A stretch of DNA of 32,922 nucleotides, taken from contig JAHEJA010000022.1 in assembly GCA_024639125.1 (NCBI GenBank), positions 1-32,922 of the forward strand. The letters are read 5' to 3'. The notes under the pieces are model-generated. The model saw only the letters and a program-made list of their open reading frames with translations. It made no database searches and had not been told where the DNA came from. Numbering within the stretch: the stretch's first letter is position 1; every line of letters begins with the position of its first letter. Shown here piece after piece: positions 1-7,707 of the stretch. The translations under genes were made by a program, and so were the position numbers. The stretch comes from Paracoccaceae bacterium. GTDB taxonomy: Bacteria > Pseudomonadota > Alphaproteobacteria > Rhodobacterales > Rhodobacteraceae.

Positions 1-279
1 ACAATCAAACATCAGACGGCGCAGATCGAGACAATCACAGTGCATCAATTAAGCGACTTTGACGTATTTGTAGGTGCAGGATTGGTCCGGACATGGTCGC
101 ACTCGCGGTTGACGTCGGCACTATTGGATGTGCCGTCGCGTGATACATTCACCAGCATCTATACAACCGCAGGATTTGACTATCTGTTAGACAAATCCCC
201 GCTGTCTATCGGAGCGAAAGTAAATCGCTTTACCAAAGGGCAGTTTAGCTTGGAAACCCGATTAAGAATCGCATTCTAA
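1..279 (+). CDS. C-terminal fragment of a probable outer-membrane beta-barrel protein (5' end outside window)
   Basis: The frame is open from base 1 to the TAA at 277-279, so the gene probably begins upstream; a GTG at 40 is the first possible start inside the window but has no convincing ribosome site. The visible 92 residues alternate polar and hydrophobic residues and end in Arg-Ile-Ala-Phe. A terminal phenylalanine after an alternating strand is the usual C-terminal signature for insertion of outer-membrane barrels. From that I infer the last strands of a surface barrel or autotransporter domain; no specific family is recognised. Its stop codon overlaps the stop codon of the convergent bdhA gene by two bases, leaving no room for a terminator. 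Confidence 0.5.
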   Translation, partial: TIKHQTAQIETITVHQLSDFDVFVGAGLVRTWSHSRLTSALLDVPSRDTFTSIYTTAGFDYLLDKSPLSIGAKVNRFTKGQFSLETRLRIAF

Positions 280-1049
280 AGTGCGGTCCAACCACCATCC
301 ACGCTAATCGTGGTGCCGGTGATTTGATCTGCCGAAGGTGAAGAAAGAAACACCACTGTGCCTCCCAACTGCTCGACTGTTGCGAATTCTCTGGACGGTT
401 GGCGTTCAAGCATGACTTTCTTGATCACTTCCTCGCGGCCCATGTTATATTTTTCCATAGTATCGGGTATTTGCGCTTCGACCAGCGGCGTTAAAACATA
501 TCCCGGACAGATTGCATTGGCTGTTATTGCTTCTTGTGCGGTTTCCAATGCCGTCGTTTTGGTCAATCCAATGACGCCATGTTTTGCTGCAATATAGGCC
601 GATTTGAACGGTGATGCGGTCAATCCATGTGCAGAGGAAATATTGATCACCCTGCCCCAACCTGCCGCTCGCATCTTGGGAAGCGCGGCCGCAGTCGTGT
701 GGAATGCTGAGCTTAGGTTGATCGCAATAATAGCGTTCCATTTGTCGATAGGGAAATCTTCGATCGGCGCAACATGTTGAATTCCCGCGTTATTGACCAG
801 TATGTCACAGCGCGCTTGGCCTTCGATCAATGATCGACAGGCAGCCGCGTCAGACATATCCGCTTGTGCATAAGTTACCTGGACGCCAAATTCTGTGGAT
901 AACTCTTGCGCCAAAGCATGGTCGGCTTCTGAATTGGTAAATGAATTCAATACGACGTCCGCACCAGCCCCCGCCAAAGAGCGCGCGATTCCCAAACCGA
1001 TTCCCGAAGTTGACCCAGTGACAACAGCTGTTTTTCCAGACAATGACAT
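276..1049 (-). CDS. bdhA: 3-hydroxybutyrate dehydrogenase (short-chain dehydrogenase/reductase)
   Basis: Interconverts 3-hydroxybutyrate and acetoacetate with NAD in the cytoplasm, a step in the use of polyhydroxybutyrate or ketone bodies. The 257-residue protein has the classical SDR layout: the cofactor motif TGSTSGIG at residues 11-18, NNAG at 86-89, a catalytic serine in the NISSA segment at 136-140, and YIAAK giving Tyr152 and Lys156. The C-terminal segment SVDGGWTAL is typical of BdhA. I chose the ATG at 1047-1049 because AAAGGA lies about seven bases upstream and the protein then starts at the usual MSLSGKTAVVTG; the frame is open 18 codons further. A strong minus-strand terminator lies about 90 bases upstream, so it likely has its own promoter or is controlled by read-through. 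Family assignment is firm; exact substrate is by family resemblance. Confidence 0.88.
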   Translation of the reverse strand: MSLSGKTAVVTGSTSGIGLGIARSLAGAGADVVLNSFTNSEADHALAQELSTEFGVQVTYAQADMSDAAACRSLIEGQARCDILVNNAGIQHVAPIEDFPIDKWNAIIAINLSSAFHTTAAALPKMRAAGWGRVINISSAHGLTASPFKSAYIAAKHGVIGLTKTTALETAQEAITANAICPGYVLTPLVEAQIPDTMEKYNMGREEVIKKVMLERQPSREFATVEQLGGTVVFLSSPSADQITGTTISVDGGWTAL

Positions 1050-1138
1050 TGACTGATCCTTTACCCTAAACGAAAGACATTCCCATAGAACGCCAATAAA
1101 CACTACGCTTTCAAATGCTGCACTGCAACACGATGGTC

Positions 1139-1165
1139 AAAAAAAACGCCAGCACGAAGCTGGCG
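1139..1165 (-). terminator. Rho-independent terminator of the candidate small RNA
   Basis: Read on the minus strand, CGCCAGC (1165-1159) pairs perfectly with GCTGGCG (1153-1147) around the five-base loop TTCGT, followed directly by eight T (1146-1139). No gene on this strand ends here: the next minus gene upstream ends at 3297. The terminator therefore implies a separate short transcript starting between about 1166 and 1330. Confidence 0.8.
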
Positions 1166-1214
1166 TATAGTTATTGAGGCAGGTTTCATACAGGCAAGAA
1201 ACCTATCGAGCAGT
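1139..1214 (-). ncRNA. Candidate small RNA upstream of bdhA
   Basis: On the minus strand a promoter-like pair (TTGGAG, 17-base spacer, TATAAA) is followed by about 76 bases with two clear stem-loops. The first has a 7-bp stem (AGGTTTC at 1204-1198 with GAAACCT at 1187-1181) around a 10-base loop. The second is a perfect 7-bp GC-rich stem followed by eight U. No reading frame of reasonable length lies inside. The 5' end near 1214 is inferred from the promoter. It could be a free small RNA or a terminated leader of bdhA. No known RNA family is recognised. Confidence 0.5.
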
Positions 1215-1220
1215 GACACC

Positions 1221-1249
1221 TTTATACTGCTTTCCTCCGCTCACTCCAA
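1221..1249 (-). promoter_or_regulatory. Possible sigma-70-type promoter for the candidate small RNA
   Basis: On the minus strand, TTGGAG (1249-1244) is separated by 17 bases from TATAAA (1226-1221). The -10 hexamer matches the consensus at five of six positions and the -35 at three. The expected start is near 1214. Confidence 0.4.
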
Positions 1250-1314
1250 GCTAAAAGTTTGAAAAAGAAATTTGGCTCGGCTACGTTGTGGATAAGTTTC
1301 TATAAATTTGAACC

Positions 1315-1320
1315 GAGGGA
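1315..1320 (+). promoter_or_regulatory. Ribosome binding site supporting a TTG start
   Basis: GAGGGA lies nine bases before the TTG at 1330-1332 of the solute-binding protein. The next in-frame ATG, at 1342, would be 21 bases away, so the TTG is the better start. Confidence 0.6.
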
Positions 1321-1329
1321 GTCGGATAA

Positions 1330-3144
1330 TTGAATTTTCAAATGCTCAAGGCAGTCGGCCTAAGTGCGTCAATAACGGCTAGTGTTATGTTCACCACTCA
1401 GGCGCAGGCGGATCCGCAATACGCAATCTCTATGTATGGCACCCCTGACCTTCCACCTGATTTTGTGTCCCTCCCTTATGCAAACCCAAATGCCATCAAA
1501 GGTGGCACGATCAAGATGGGCGAAGTTGGGACCTATGATTCATTGAATCCGCATATCATAAAAGGGTCCGCACCTTGGCAGCTTCGTTTCCTTGCAAACG
1601 AAACTCTGATGGGGCGTAGTTGGGATGAGCCCTTCACATTATATGGGCTAATTGCGGAAACTATTGAGGTCGGCGAAAACCGCGAATGGGTGGAATTTGT
1701 GCTTCGAAAGGAAGCTCGATTCGCTGATGGATCACCGATCACAGTCGAAGATGTCTTGTGGTCTTATGAAACACTTGGAACCATCGGAAATGGCCGTTAT
1801 CGCGGATTATGGAGCAAGATTGAAAAGGCCGAACAAACGGGCGATCGGTCTGTAAGGTTCACATTTAATGATGATAACCCAGAGCTTGCACTTTTGGCGG
1901 GGATGCGCCCTATTCTGAAAAAATCGCAGTGGGATGGAAAAGATTTCACAGTAAGCGGTGTGGATGTCGTACCGATCACATCCGCACCCTATCAAATCGC
2001 CGAGTTTGAAGCCGGTAAATTTCTAACGCTTCGCCGCAATCCCGATTATTGGGGCAAGGATTTGGCATTTCGACGCGGCACAGACAATGTGGATGAGATC
2101 AAGTTTGAATATTTCGGTGATGGCGTTGTGATGTTTGAAGCCTTTAAATCCGGCGAAATTGATATGTTCCGCGAAGGAAATGCCGAAAAATGGGCTACCC
2201 AATTTGATTTTCCGCGTGTGCAAAGTGGCGATGTTGTTCTAAGCGAAATACCACACCAACGCCCCACAGGGATGCGTGGGTTGGTTATGAATGCACGTAA
2301 ACCCGTTTTCCAAGACTGGCGCGTTCGCCAAGCCATGATCCAAGCTTTTAATTTTGAATACATCAATGAAACTCAAAATGCGGGGCGTCAAAACCGGATT
2401 ACATCCTATTTCTCGAATTCCAGCCTAGGGATGTCGCATGATCCAGCAATTGGTAAAGTCCAAGCATTGTTAAGCCCCTTTGCTGATCAATTGCTTCCGG
2501 GCACGCTTGAGGGATATTCCCTGCCACAGTCTGATGGCACGCAAAGGAACCGGACCAACATCCGCGAGGCTAAAAATTTACTAACCGAAGCTGGGTTTAC
2601 CGTAACAGAAGGCGTTTTGACAGATCCCAATGGTAACCCGTTCACTTTTGAAATCTTGTTACGCCAAGGCGCTGTTGAATATCTGTCTATCGTGGAACTT
2701 TATCTTCAGGATCTCAAACGACTTGGGATAAGCGCCAATGTCACTTTGATTGATAATGCGCAGTATAATGAACGCGTTCGCAATTTGGATTTTGACATGA
2801 CACCCTTTGCGCGCAGCTTGTCCCTTAGCCCGGGGAATGAACAAGTGCTGTATTGGGGGTCCGACATGGCCGATGCAGAAGGCACGCGCAACTTGATGGG
2901 ACTTAAATCCAAAGTTATGGACCATTTGTTGGATCAGATTATGAAATCTGCAACCCAAGACGATTTAAAAAGTGTGACAAAAGCCATGGATCGTGTGTTG
3001 ATGGCAGGGCGCTATGTCATTCCTATTTATCACGATGGCCTAAGCCGAATTGCGCATAATAAGGCGCTAAAGAAACCAGAAAACGTACCGATTTATGGGG
3101 ATCGTATAGGCTATTTTCCTGATGTTTGGTGGATTGAAGAGTAA
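1330..3144 (+). CDS. ABC transporter substrate-binding protein, family 5, YejA-like
   Basis: Periplasmic binding protein of the oligopeptide/dipeptide class, which delivers peptides to an inner-membrane ABC importer. The 604-residue protein begins with a signal peptide (positive start, hydrophobic core, likely cleavage after TQAQA at residue 27). It continues with segments typical of the YejA branch: MYGTPDLPPDF, NPNAIKGGTIKMGEVGTYDSLNPH, FRLR-type segment WVEFVLRKEARFADGSPI, and the C-terminal VPIYGDRIGYFPDVWW. Length equals that of YejA, the binding protein for peptides such as microcin C. No permease or ATPase gene lies beside it, so partner genes must be elsewhere. The start is a TTG chosen for its ribosome site. 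The stop codon overlaps the ribosome site of the small lipoprotein gene that follows. Confidence 0.8.
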   Translation: MNFQMLKAVGLSASITASVMFTTQAQADPQYAISMYGTPDLPPDFVSLPYANPNAIKGGTIKMGEVGTYDSLNPHIIKGSAPWQLRFLANETLMGRSWDEPFTLYGLIAETIEVGENREWVEFVLRKEARFADGSPITVEDVLWSYETLGTIGNGRYRGLWSKIEKAEQTGDRSVRFTFNDDNPELALLAGMRPILKKSQWDGKDFTVSGVDVVPITSAPYQIAEFEAGKFLTLRRNPDYWGKDLAFRRGTDNVDEIKFEYFGDGVVMFEAFKSGEIDMFREGNAEKWATQFDFPRVQSGDVVLSEIPHQRPTGMRGLVMNARKPVFQDWRVRQAMIQAFNFEYINETQNAGRQNRITSYFSNSSLGMSHDPAIGKVQALLSPFADQLLPGTLEGYSLPQSDGTQRNRTNIREAKNLLTEAGFTVTEGVLTDPNGNPFTFEILLRQGAVEYLSIVELYLQDLKRLGISANVTLIDNAQYNERVRNLDFDMTPFARSLSLSPGNEQVLYWGSDMADAEGTRNLMGLKSKVMDHLLDQIMKSATQDDLKSVTKAMDRVLMAGRYVIPIYHDGLSRIAHNKALKKPENVPIYGDRIGYFPDVWWIEE

Positions 3145-3155
3145 AGGATAACACT

Positions 3156-3296
3156 ATGAAAAAACTAATTATTATTGCTTTAGCTATTGTATCTCTAGCG
3201 GCCTGCACACCTGTGGGTATGGCGGTAAAAGGAACAACCACAGTAGTAAGCGGTGCCGCCTCTGCAGCCAGCACTGCGGCAAACGTCGTCTTTTGA
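3156..3296 (+). CDS. Small lipoprotein, 46 residues
   Basis: A 46-residue protein starting MKKLIIIALAIVSLAACTP. The lipobox LAAC at residues 14-17 predicts cleavage before Cys17, lipidation and membrane anchoring, leaving a mature peptide of only 30 residues rich in Ala, Val, Thr, Ser and Gly. The ATG at 3156 has AAAGGA eight bases upstream, overlapping the stop of the solute-binding gene, so the two are probably co-transcribed with coupled translation. The TGA stop (3294-3296) abuts the stop of the convergent regulator gene without a gap. It resembles entericidin-like small lipoproteins in size and composition, but I do not assign a function. Confidence 0.75.
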   Translation: MKKLIIIALAIVSLAACTPVGMAVKGTTTVVSGAASAASTAANVVF

Positions 3297-3920
3297 TTAC
3301 GTGATGGATGTCACCCAAAGAATGGTGGCATCCTCTTCGCTAACGGAAATGACATTATGTCCCATCGAGGCATCGTAATACGCGCTGTCGCCACGGCGCA
3401 TTTCGATCGGCTCATAGAATTCTGTGAACAATTTCACAACGCCGGTTAGAACATATAGAAATTCTTCGCCGTCGTGGCGCACCCAGCCGCCGAATTCGTC
3501 CACATTGCGGGCGCGAATACGGGCGCGATAAGGAAGCATTCTCTTTTTGGTCAGACCTTCGGCCAAAAGTTCGTGTTCATATGTGGTTGTTATATGATCA
3601 ACCCCTTGCCCAGATTTTGTTATGGCCATCCGCCCATTGATTTGGTCTTTCTGTGGAGGGGTGAACAGCTGGGGAAATGAAATTTCCAATCCAACCGCCA
3701 GTTTTTTCAACGCGTCATATGTTGGTGACATTTGACCGTTTTCAATTTTAGACAAGGTCGAACGCGCAAGGCCGGCCTTTTGAGCGGCTTGTTCCAACGT
3801 CCATTTGCGTTGCTTGCGCAGATCGCGCACGCGCTCGCCCAAGTTAAGCGGTTCAGCCAGCTCTTGGTTGCCGTTTTCGCGCGCAATTCTGACAATAGAT
3901 GTATGATCATTCGTTGACAT
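3297..3920 (-). CDS. XRE-family regulator with C-terminal cupin domain
   Basis: A 207-residue transcription factor. Residues about 27-86 form a helix-turn-helix of the XRE/Cro type (LGERVRDLRKQRKWTLEQA, then LARSTLSKIENG). Residues about 130-205 are a small-molecule-binding cupin (GGWVRHDGEEFLYVLTG, RRGDSAYYDASMGHNV). Such proteins usually repress a neighbouring catabolic or transport operon and respond to its substrate. I chose the ATG at 3918-3920 because the protein then begins near the HTH; the frame stays open 63 codons upstream, but that stretch overlaps the divergent ligase gene. The ribosome site is weak. Back-to-back placement with the acyl-CoA ligase (63 bases between starts) suggests it regulates that operon and itself. 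Confidence 0.85.
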   Translation of the reverse strand: MSTNDHTSIVRIARENGNQELAEPLNLGERVRDLRKQRKWTLEQAAQKAGLARSTLSKIENGQMSPTYDALKKLAVGLEISFPQLFTPPQKDQINGRMAITKSGQGVDHITTTYEHELLAEGLTKKRMLPYRARIRARNVDEFGGWVRHDGEEFLYVLTGVVKLFTEFYEPIEMRRGDSAYYDASMGHNVISVSEEDATILWVTSIT

Positions 3921-3983
3921 GCTTTCATATACGCAGCATTCATTCCCCTTGCAACTCGTCTTGGTGTGTGAAATCGGTAAATT

Positions 3984-5516
3984 ATGCTCGCTCTCTTTGA
4001 TCAAGGGCCGTCGTCGCCCTGCCCCAAATCGTTTAATATGGCTGCGCATGTTCTTGAATTTGCGTCCCCTGATCCCGAAAAAATTGCATTGTCTGTTCTG
4101 GGTGTGCATGGATCAAAACATTGGACATATCATGCGCTCACCTCACTGGTGCGTCGTACCGCCCAAGGGTTTCTTGACCAAGGGTTGGTAGCCGGCGACA
4201 AGATATTGATCCGCCTTGGCAATACCGTTGATTTTCCTGTGGTCTATTTAGCGGCCTTGGCAGTCGATATGATCCCAATTCCAACATCCCCCATGTTGAC
4301 GACTCCCGAAGTTGATAAAATCGTCTTGGAACTTTGCCCCAAGGCGGTGGTGATTGCGGATTCTGTTGCTGGCCCAACTTCACAGGATCACATTACGATC
4401 ACACCAAAAGATATTGAATTATATCAAAATAATAAACCTGCGTCATTTGTTTTTGGTGATCCAAATCGTGTGGGATATATTGTTTACACCTCTGGAACAT
4501 CAGGACAGCCAAGGGCCGTCGTCCATGCACATCGTGCCATTTGGGCCCGTCAGATGATGATCAAAAATTGGTATGATTTGACCGAAAACGACCGGGTGTT
4601 ACATGCAGGTGCCTTTAATTGGACATTCACATTGGGCACTGGGCTTATGGATCCTTGGTCTATGGGAGCCACTGCAATGATCGCGGACCCATCGGTCCAA
4701 ATACAAGACCTTCCTTTGCTTTTGGCACAGCATGATGCGACACTTTTCGCAGCAGCGCCCGGTGTTTATCGCAAGCTGTTACAAAATCCGGCTCTTCTGT
4801 CGCTTCCTAAATTGCGGCATGGATTATCCGCAGGTGAAAAGCTTGCGCCGCGTATTGCAGAGCATTGGAAAACTGTGACACGCACACAGATATACGAAGC
4901 CTTTGGTATGTCAGAATGTTCGACCTTTGTGTCTGGCTCACCTTCTGCCCCTGTTCCTTTGGGGGCTTTGGGGCGTGTACAGCCGGGGCGGCGCGTTGCA
5001 ATTTTGCCCCAAGATGGCACTGACGCACCTGTCGACATTAACACGCCGGGCGTTATCGCGGTGCACCAAAGTGATCCAGGGTTAATGTTGGGATACTTTA
5101 ACCAAGCCTCAGAAACCAAAGCCAAATTTCGAGGTGAGTGGTTCCTAACTGGCGATATTGGCCAGATGGATGAGACCGGGATAGTGACCTATCTGGGTCG
5201 CACAGACGACATGATGAATGCAGGGGGTTTTCGGGTGTCCCCGTTAGAAGTTGAAGCAACACTTGGCACGCATCCCGACATTGATGCCGTTGCCGTGGCT
5301 GAAATAAACGTAAAACAAGATACCACAATTATTTGCGCGTTTTATGTTGCTAAAACAGAAATCCCAAAAGAAACCCTTATTGCTTTTGCATCTGCCAACC
5401 TTGCGCGTTACAAGCAGCCAAGAGACTATATTCATGTCGATGCGCTCCCTTCGGGAGCAAATGGCAAGCTCGCTCGCAAAAACCTTTGCACCCTTCTAGG
5501 AGATAGACTTGGTTAA
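3984..5516 (+). CDS. Acyl-CoA synthetase / AMP-dependent ligase (ANL superfamily)
   Basis: Activates a carboxylic acid with ATP to an acyl-adenylate and transfers it to coenzyme A. The 510-residue protein has all core motifs: the phosphate-binding loop YTSGTSGQPRAVVH at about 168-181, YEAFGMSEC at about 303-311, TGDI at about 389-392, the hinge region GRTDDMMNAGGFRVSP at about 402-418, and catalytic Lys495 in NGKLARK. The N-terminal FDQGPSSPCPKSFNMAAHVLEF resembles the benzoate-CoA-ligase-like group of roseobacters, which supports the ATG at 3984 although no good ribosome site is seen. The substrate cannot be told from sequence. It is first of a three-gene run with the FrnE-like gene (8-base overlap) and the efflux pump. 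Confidence 0.88.
   Translation: MLALFDQGPSSPCPKSFNMAAHVLEFASPDPEKIALSVLGVHGSKHWTYHALTSLVRRTAQGFLDQGLVAGDKILIRLGNTVDFPVVYLAALAVDMIPIPTSPMLTTPEVDKIVLELCPKAVVIADSVAGPTSQDHITITPKDIELYQNNKPASFVFGDPNRVGYIVYTSGTSGQPRAVVHAHRAIWARQMMIKNWYDLTENDRVLHAGAFNWTFTLGTGLMDPWSMGATAMIADPSVQIQDLPLLLAQHDATLFAAAPGVYRKLLQNPALLSLPKLRHGLSAGEKLAPRIAEHWKTVTRTQIYEAFGMSECSTFVSGSPSAPVPLGALGRVQPGRRVAILPQDGTDAPVDINTPGVIAVHQSDPGLMLGYFNQASETKAKFRGEWFLTGDIGQMDETGIVTYLGRTDDMMNAGGFRVSPLEVEATLGTHPDIDAVAVAEINVKQDTTIICAFYVAKTEIPKETLIAFASANLARYKQPRDYIHVDALPSGANGKLARKNLCTLLGDRLG
5498..5502 (+). promoter_or_regulatory. Ribosome binding site deciding a TTG start
   Basis: AGGAG sits six bases before the TTG at 5509-5511. No ATG or GTG is well placed, and the protein family starts exactly here (VKLDILSDPICPWC), so TTG is the likely start. 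Confidence 0.65.
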
Positions 5517-6150
5517 ACTAGACATTCTTTCTGATCCGATTTGCCCATGGTGTTACATCGGGAAATCATATCTTGATCGTGCGCTTGAAGCAGAAGGCGA
5601 TCATCCTTTTGAAATCGAATGGCATCCATTTCAGCTTAATCCAACCATGCCACGCGAAGGCATGGATCGCCGCGCCTATCTTGAACAGAAATTTGGCGGC
5701 AAGGATGGGGCTGTAAAAGCCTATGCTCCTGTTGTCGAAAATGCGCAAAAAGCGGGTTTGAACATCAATTTCGAAGGTATCTTGCGGACACCAAACACCT
5801 TGGATGCCCATCGTTTGATCCATTGGGCCGGTATCGAAGGTCTGCAAACCCGTGTTGTCAATGCGTTGTTCAAAGGATACTTTGTGGATGGGCGCGATAT
5901 TGGGGATCATGAAACCCTAGCCGATCTTGCCGACAGCGCGGGTATGGATGCCGCCGTTGTTCAGAAATTATTGGCAACCGACGAAGATGTTGACAGCATC
6001 ACCAAACGTGATGCGCATTCCCGCGAAATGGGTATAAATTCGGTTCCCACTTTCGTGGTCGCAAACCAACATGCTGTGCCCGGTGCGCAGCCACCCGAAT
6101 TGTGGCGGCAGGTCATTTCCGATATTCGTACGCAATTGAACGCATCATAA
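5509..6150 (+). CDS. DsbA-family oxidoreductase, FrnE type
   Basis: A 213-residue thioredoxin-fold protein with the CPWC redox motif at residues 12-15 (SDPICPWCYIGKSYLDRAL). Other family features are EIEWHPFQLNPTMPREGMDRR, the helical insert about 60-150 (NTLDAHRLIHWA), and the cis-proline segment INSVPTFVV near residue 175 with PGAQPPE after it. There is no signal peptide, so it acts in the cytoplasm. FrnE proteins catalyse dithiol/disulfide exchange or polyketide-related isomerisation; the true substrate is unknown. It starts with TTG inside the last codons of the ligase gene, which suggests translational coupling and a related role. Confidence 0.87.
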   Translation: MVKLDILSDPICPWCYIGKSYLDRALEAEGDHPFEIEWHPFQLNPTMPREGMDRRAYLEQKFGGKDGAVKAYAPVVENAQKAGLNINFEGILRTPNTLDAHRLIHWAGIEGLQTRVVNALFKGYFVDGRDIGDHETLADLADSAGMDAAVVQKLLATDEDVDSITKRDAHSREMGINSVPTFVVANQHAVPGAQPPELWRQVISDIRTQLNAS

Positions 6151-6173
6151 CACTTAAAGACGAAAGATATTTT

Positions 6174-7394
6174 GTGGCGCGTCAGCAGCAAACAATAGGC
6201 AAAGTAGAATTTATTGCCCTTATGGCGATGTTGGTGGCAACTGTCGCGCTGTCGATTGATGGCATGTTGCCAGCGCTTCCACAAATGGCATTGGACCTTG
6301 TGCCAGAAGACCCCAACAAGGTGCAATTTGTCTTGGCAAGTTTCATTATTGGGATGGGCATCGGAACATTGGTTGTTGGACCGTTGTCCGACAGTTTCGG
6401 CCGCAAAACAGTGATCCTTTGGGGAGCTTTGCTTTATATTGTTGCGGCCTTGGCATGCTTGTTTACCACAAACATCGAAATGCTTTTGTTCGCGCGTTGT
6501 GTTCAGGGCATTGGAGCGTCTGCGCCGCGTGTTGTCACCCAAGCCTTGGTGCGGGATTTATATTCTGGTCGCGAAATGGCCAAAATAAGTTCCTTCATAA
6601 TGATGATCTTCACATTGGTTCCAGCCATTGCCCCATTGGTTTGCAGTGGAATTATTGCCCTATACGGCTGGCGTGGCGTTTTCGGCGTATTTATTGCGTT
6701 TGTTGTACTCGGCACAGTTTGGATGCAACTGCGGATCAAAGAACCGATTAATACCACAAATCGCCGTCCTTTTCGGATTAAGCCGTTCAAAGATGCGCTG
6801 CGTGATATGGCAGCCCTTCCTTTGGTGCGTCTATCCATCGCGACCCAAGTGTTTTGTTATGCGATTTTATTTCTTTCTATCATGATTATACATCCTGTTT
6901 TTGATGTATATTTCGAACGTGCCGATAGCTTTCCGCTTTGGTTTGCATTTATTGCAATCCTCGCAGGCAGCGCGAGCTTTCTGAATGCAGTGATTGTTAT
7001 GAAATTTGGCATGCGACGATTGATCAATGGATCAATTCTGGTTCAGCTTTGTCTGTCCATCGTGATGGTCATAATGTTCGTATTCTTTCAGGTCCCCAAA
7101 GACCTTGAATTTTTCATCTATGTTTTCTGGCTAATCTCAGTCTTCTTCTCAGCCGGTATGACCCTAGGGAATTTGACGGCGCTTGCGCTTGAACCTTTGG
7201 GGCATATCGCGGGAACAGCGACGTCGATCATGGGGGCTATTGCAACCCTCGGGTCCACCGTCATCGCAGGAACAATTGGCCAATTTTTCGATGGCACCCC
7301 AATGGCGCATATCATTGGGGTTTGCTCGATTTCAGCAATTGCTTTATTTTTCTCACGCAAGATGAGAAAATATGATCGGGTGAAAACCGTTTAG
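6174..7394 (+). CDS. Bcr/CflA-family multidrug efflux MFS transporter
   Basis: Inner-membrane proton-driven drug exporter of the DHA1 group. The protein has about 12 hydrophobic segments, the MFS loop motif GPLSDSFGRK between segments 2 and 3, and the FARCVQGIGASAPRVVTQALVRDLY stretch (segments 4-5, given here only as family signature) that marks Bcr/CflA members. I chose GTG at 6174, preceded by GAAAGA, giving 406 residues; the frame is open back to an ATG at 6102 inside the FrnE-like gene, but the added residues look unlike the family. It closes the ligase operon. Its TAG stop overlaps the TAA stop of the convergent DUF6356 gene. Substrate unknown. Confidence 0.87.
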   Translation: MARQQQTIGKVEFIALMAMLVATVALSIDGMLPALPQMALDLVPEDPNKVQFVLASFIIGMGIGTLVVGPLSDSFGRKTVILWGALLYIVAALACLFTTNIEMLLFARCVQGIGASAPRVVTQALVRDLYSGREMAKISSFIMMIFTLVPAIAPLVCSGIIALYGWRGVFGVFIAFVVLGTVWMQLRIKEPINTTNRRPFRIKPFKDALRDMAALPLVRLSIATQVFCYAILFLSIMIIHPVFDVYFERADSFPLWFAFIAILAGSASFLNAVIVMKFGMRRLINGSILVQLCLSIVMVIMFVFFQVPKDLEFFIYVFWLISVFFSAGMTLGNLTALALEPLGHIAGTATSIMGAIATLGSTVIAGTIGQFFDGTPMAHIIGVCSISAIALFFSRKMRKYDRVKTV

Positions 7395-7597
7395 GACCCG
7401 CGATTTTTCGTTTTGTTGTATAGCCGCTCTACAATCCGGCTTGCTGTTTTTTCGCATGCCGACGGGACAAGCGCATGCAACAATGCCGCGAATGCAGCGA
7501 CGAACAAGGTGCCCGCAAATTTCAAGGCAAATAGAAAGTGTTGCCCGTAGGTTTCATCTACGCTGCGTGGGTGTTCTAGAAATAGTTTCTGTAGCAT
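7391..7597 (-). CDS. DUF6356 family protein
   Basis: A 68-residue protein resembling the small DUF6356 family common in Rhodobacterales and sphingomonads. The conserved N-terminus LFLEHPRSVDETYGQH is followed by one hydrophobic segment (about residues 22-46, LKFAGTLFVAAFAALLHALVP) and a basic C-terminus ending RLYNKTKNRGS. It is therefore probably a small inner-membrane protein. The start is firm: AAGGAG stands nine bases before the ATG at 7597. It converges on the efflux pump gene with overlapping stop codons and is divergent from the Lrp-type regulator. No function is known for the family. Confidence 0.75.
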   Translation of the reverse strand: MLQKLFLEHPRSVDETYGQHFLFALKFAGTLFVAAFAALLHALVPSACEKTASRIVERLYNKTKNRGS

Positions 7598-7636
7598 TTG
7601 TTTGTCTCCTTTTGATTGAATTTACCAAAAGGTTGA

Positions 7637-7666
7637 TTGTAATATGTCCCAAATATCCCAGATAAT
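7637..7666 (+). promoter_or_regulatory. Possible promoter of the Lrp-type gene
   Basis: TTGTAA (7637-7642), an 18-base spacer and GATAAT (7661-7666) stand 41 bases before the chosen ATG at 7708. The region is A+T rich as is usual for Lrp-type autoregulated promoters. Motif evidence only. Confidence 0.3.
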
Positions 7667-7707
7667 AGAAGATTGATTTGTGTTTTATTTTGAATTATCA
7701 CTACTTT

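Noticed and set aside
3921-4109. 63-codon N-terminal extension of the cupin-XRE regulator
   Set aside because: It would overlap the divergent ligase gene, and the extra residues are unlike the family; the ATG at 3920 fits the HTH start.
5961-6542. Minus-strand open frame of 193 codons, rich in Cys and His, opposite the FrnE-like and efflux genes
   Set aside because: It lies wholly antisense to two well-supported genes and has no family resemblance; composition reflects the complementary codons.
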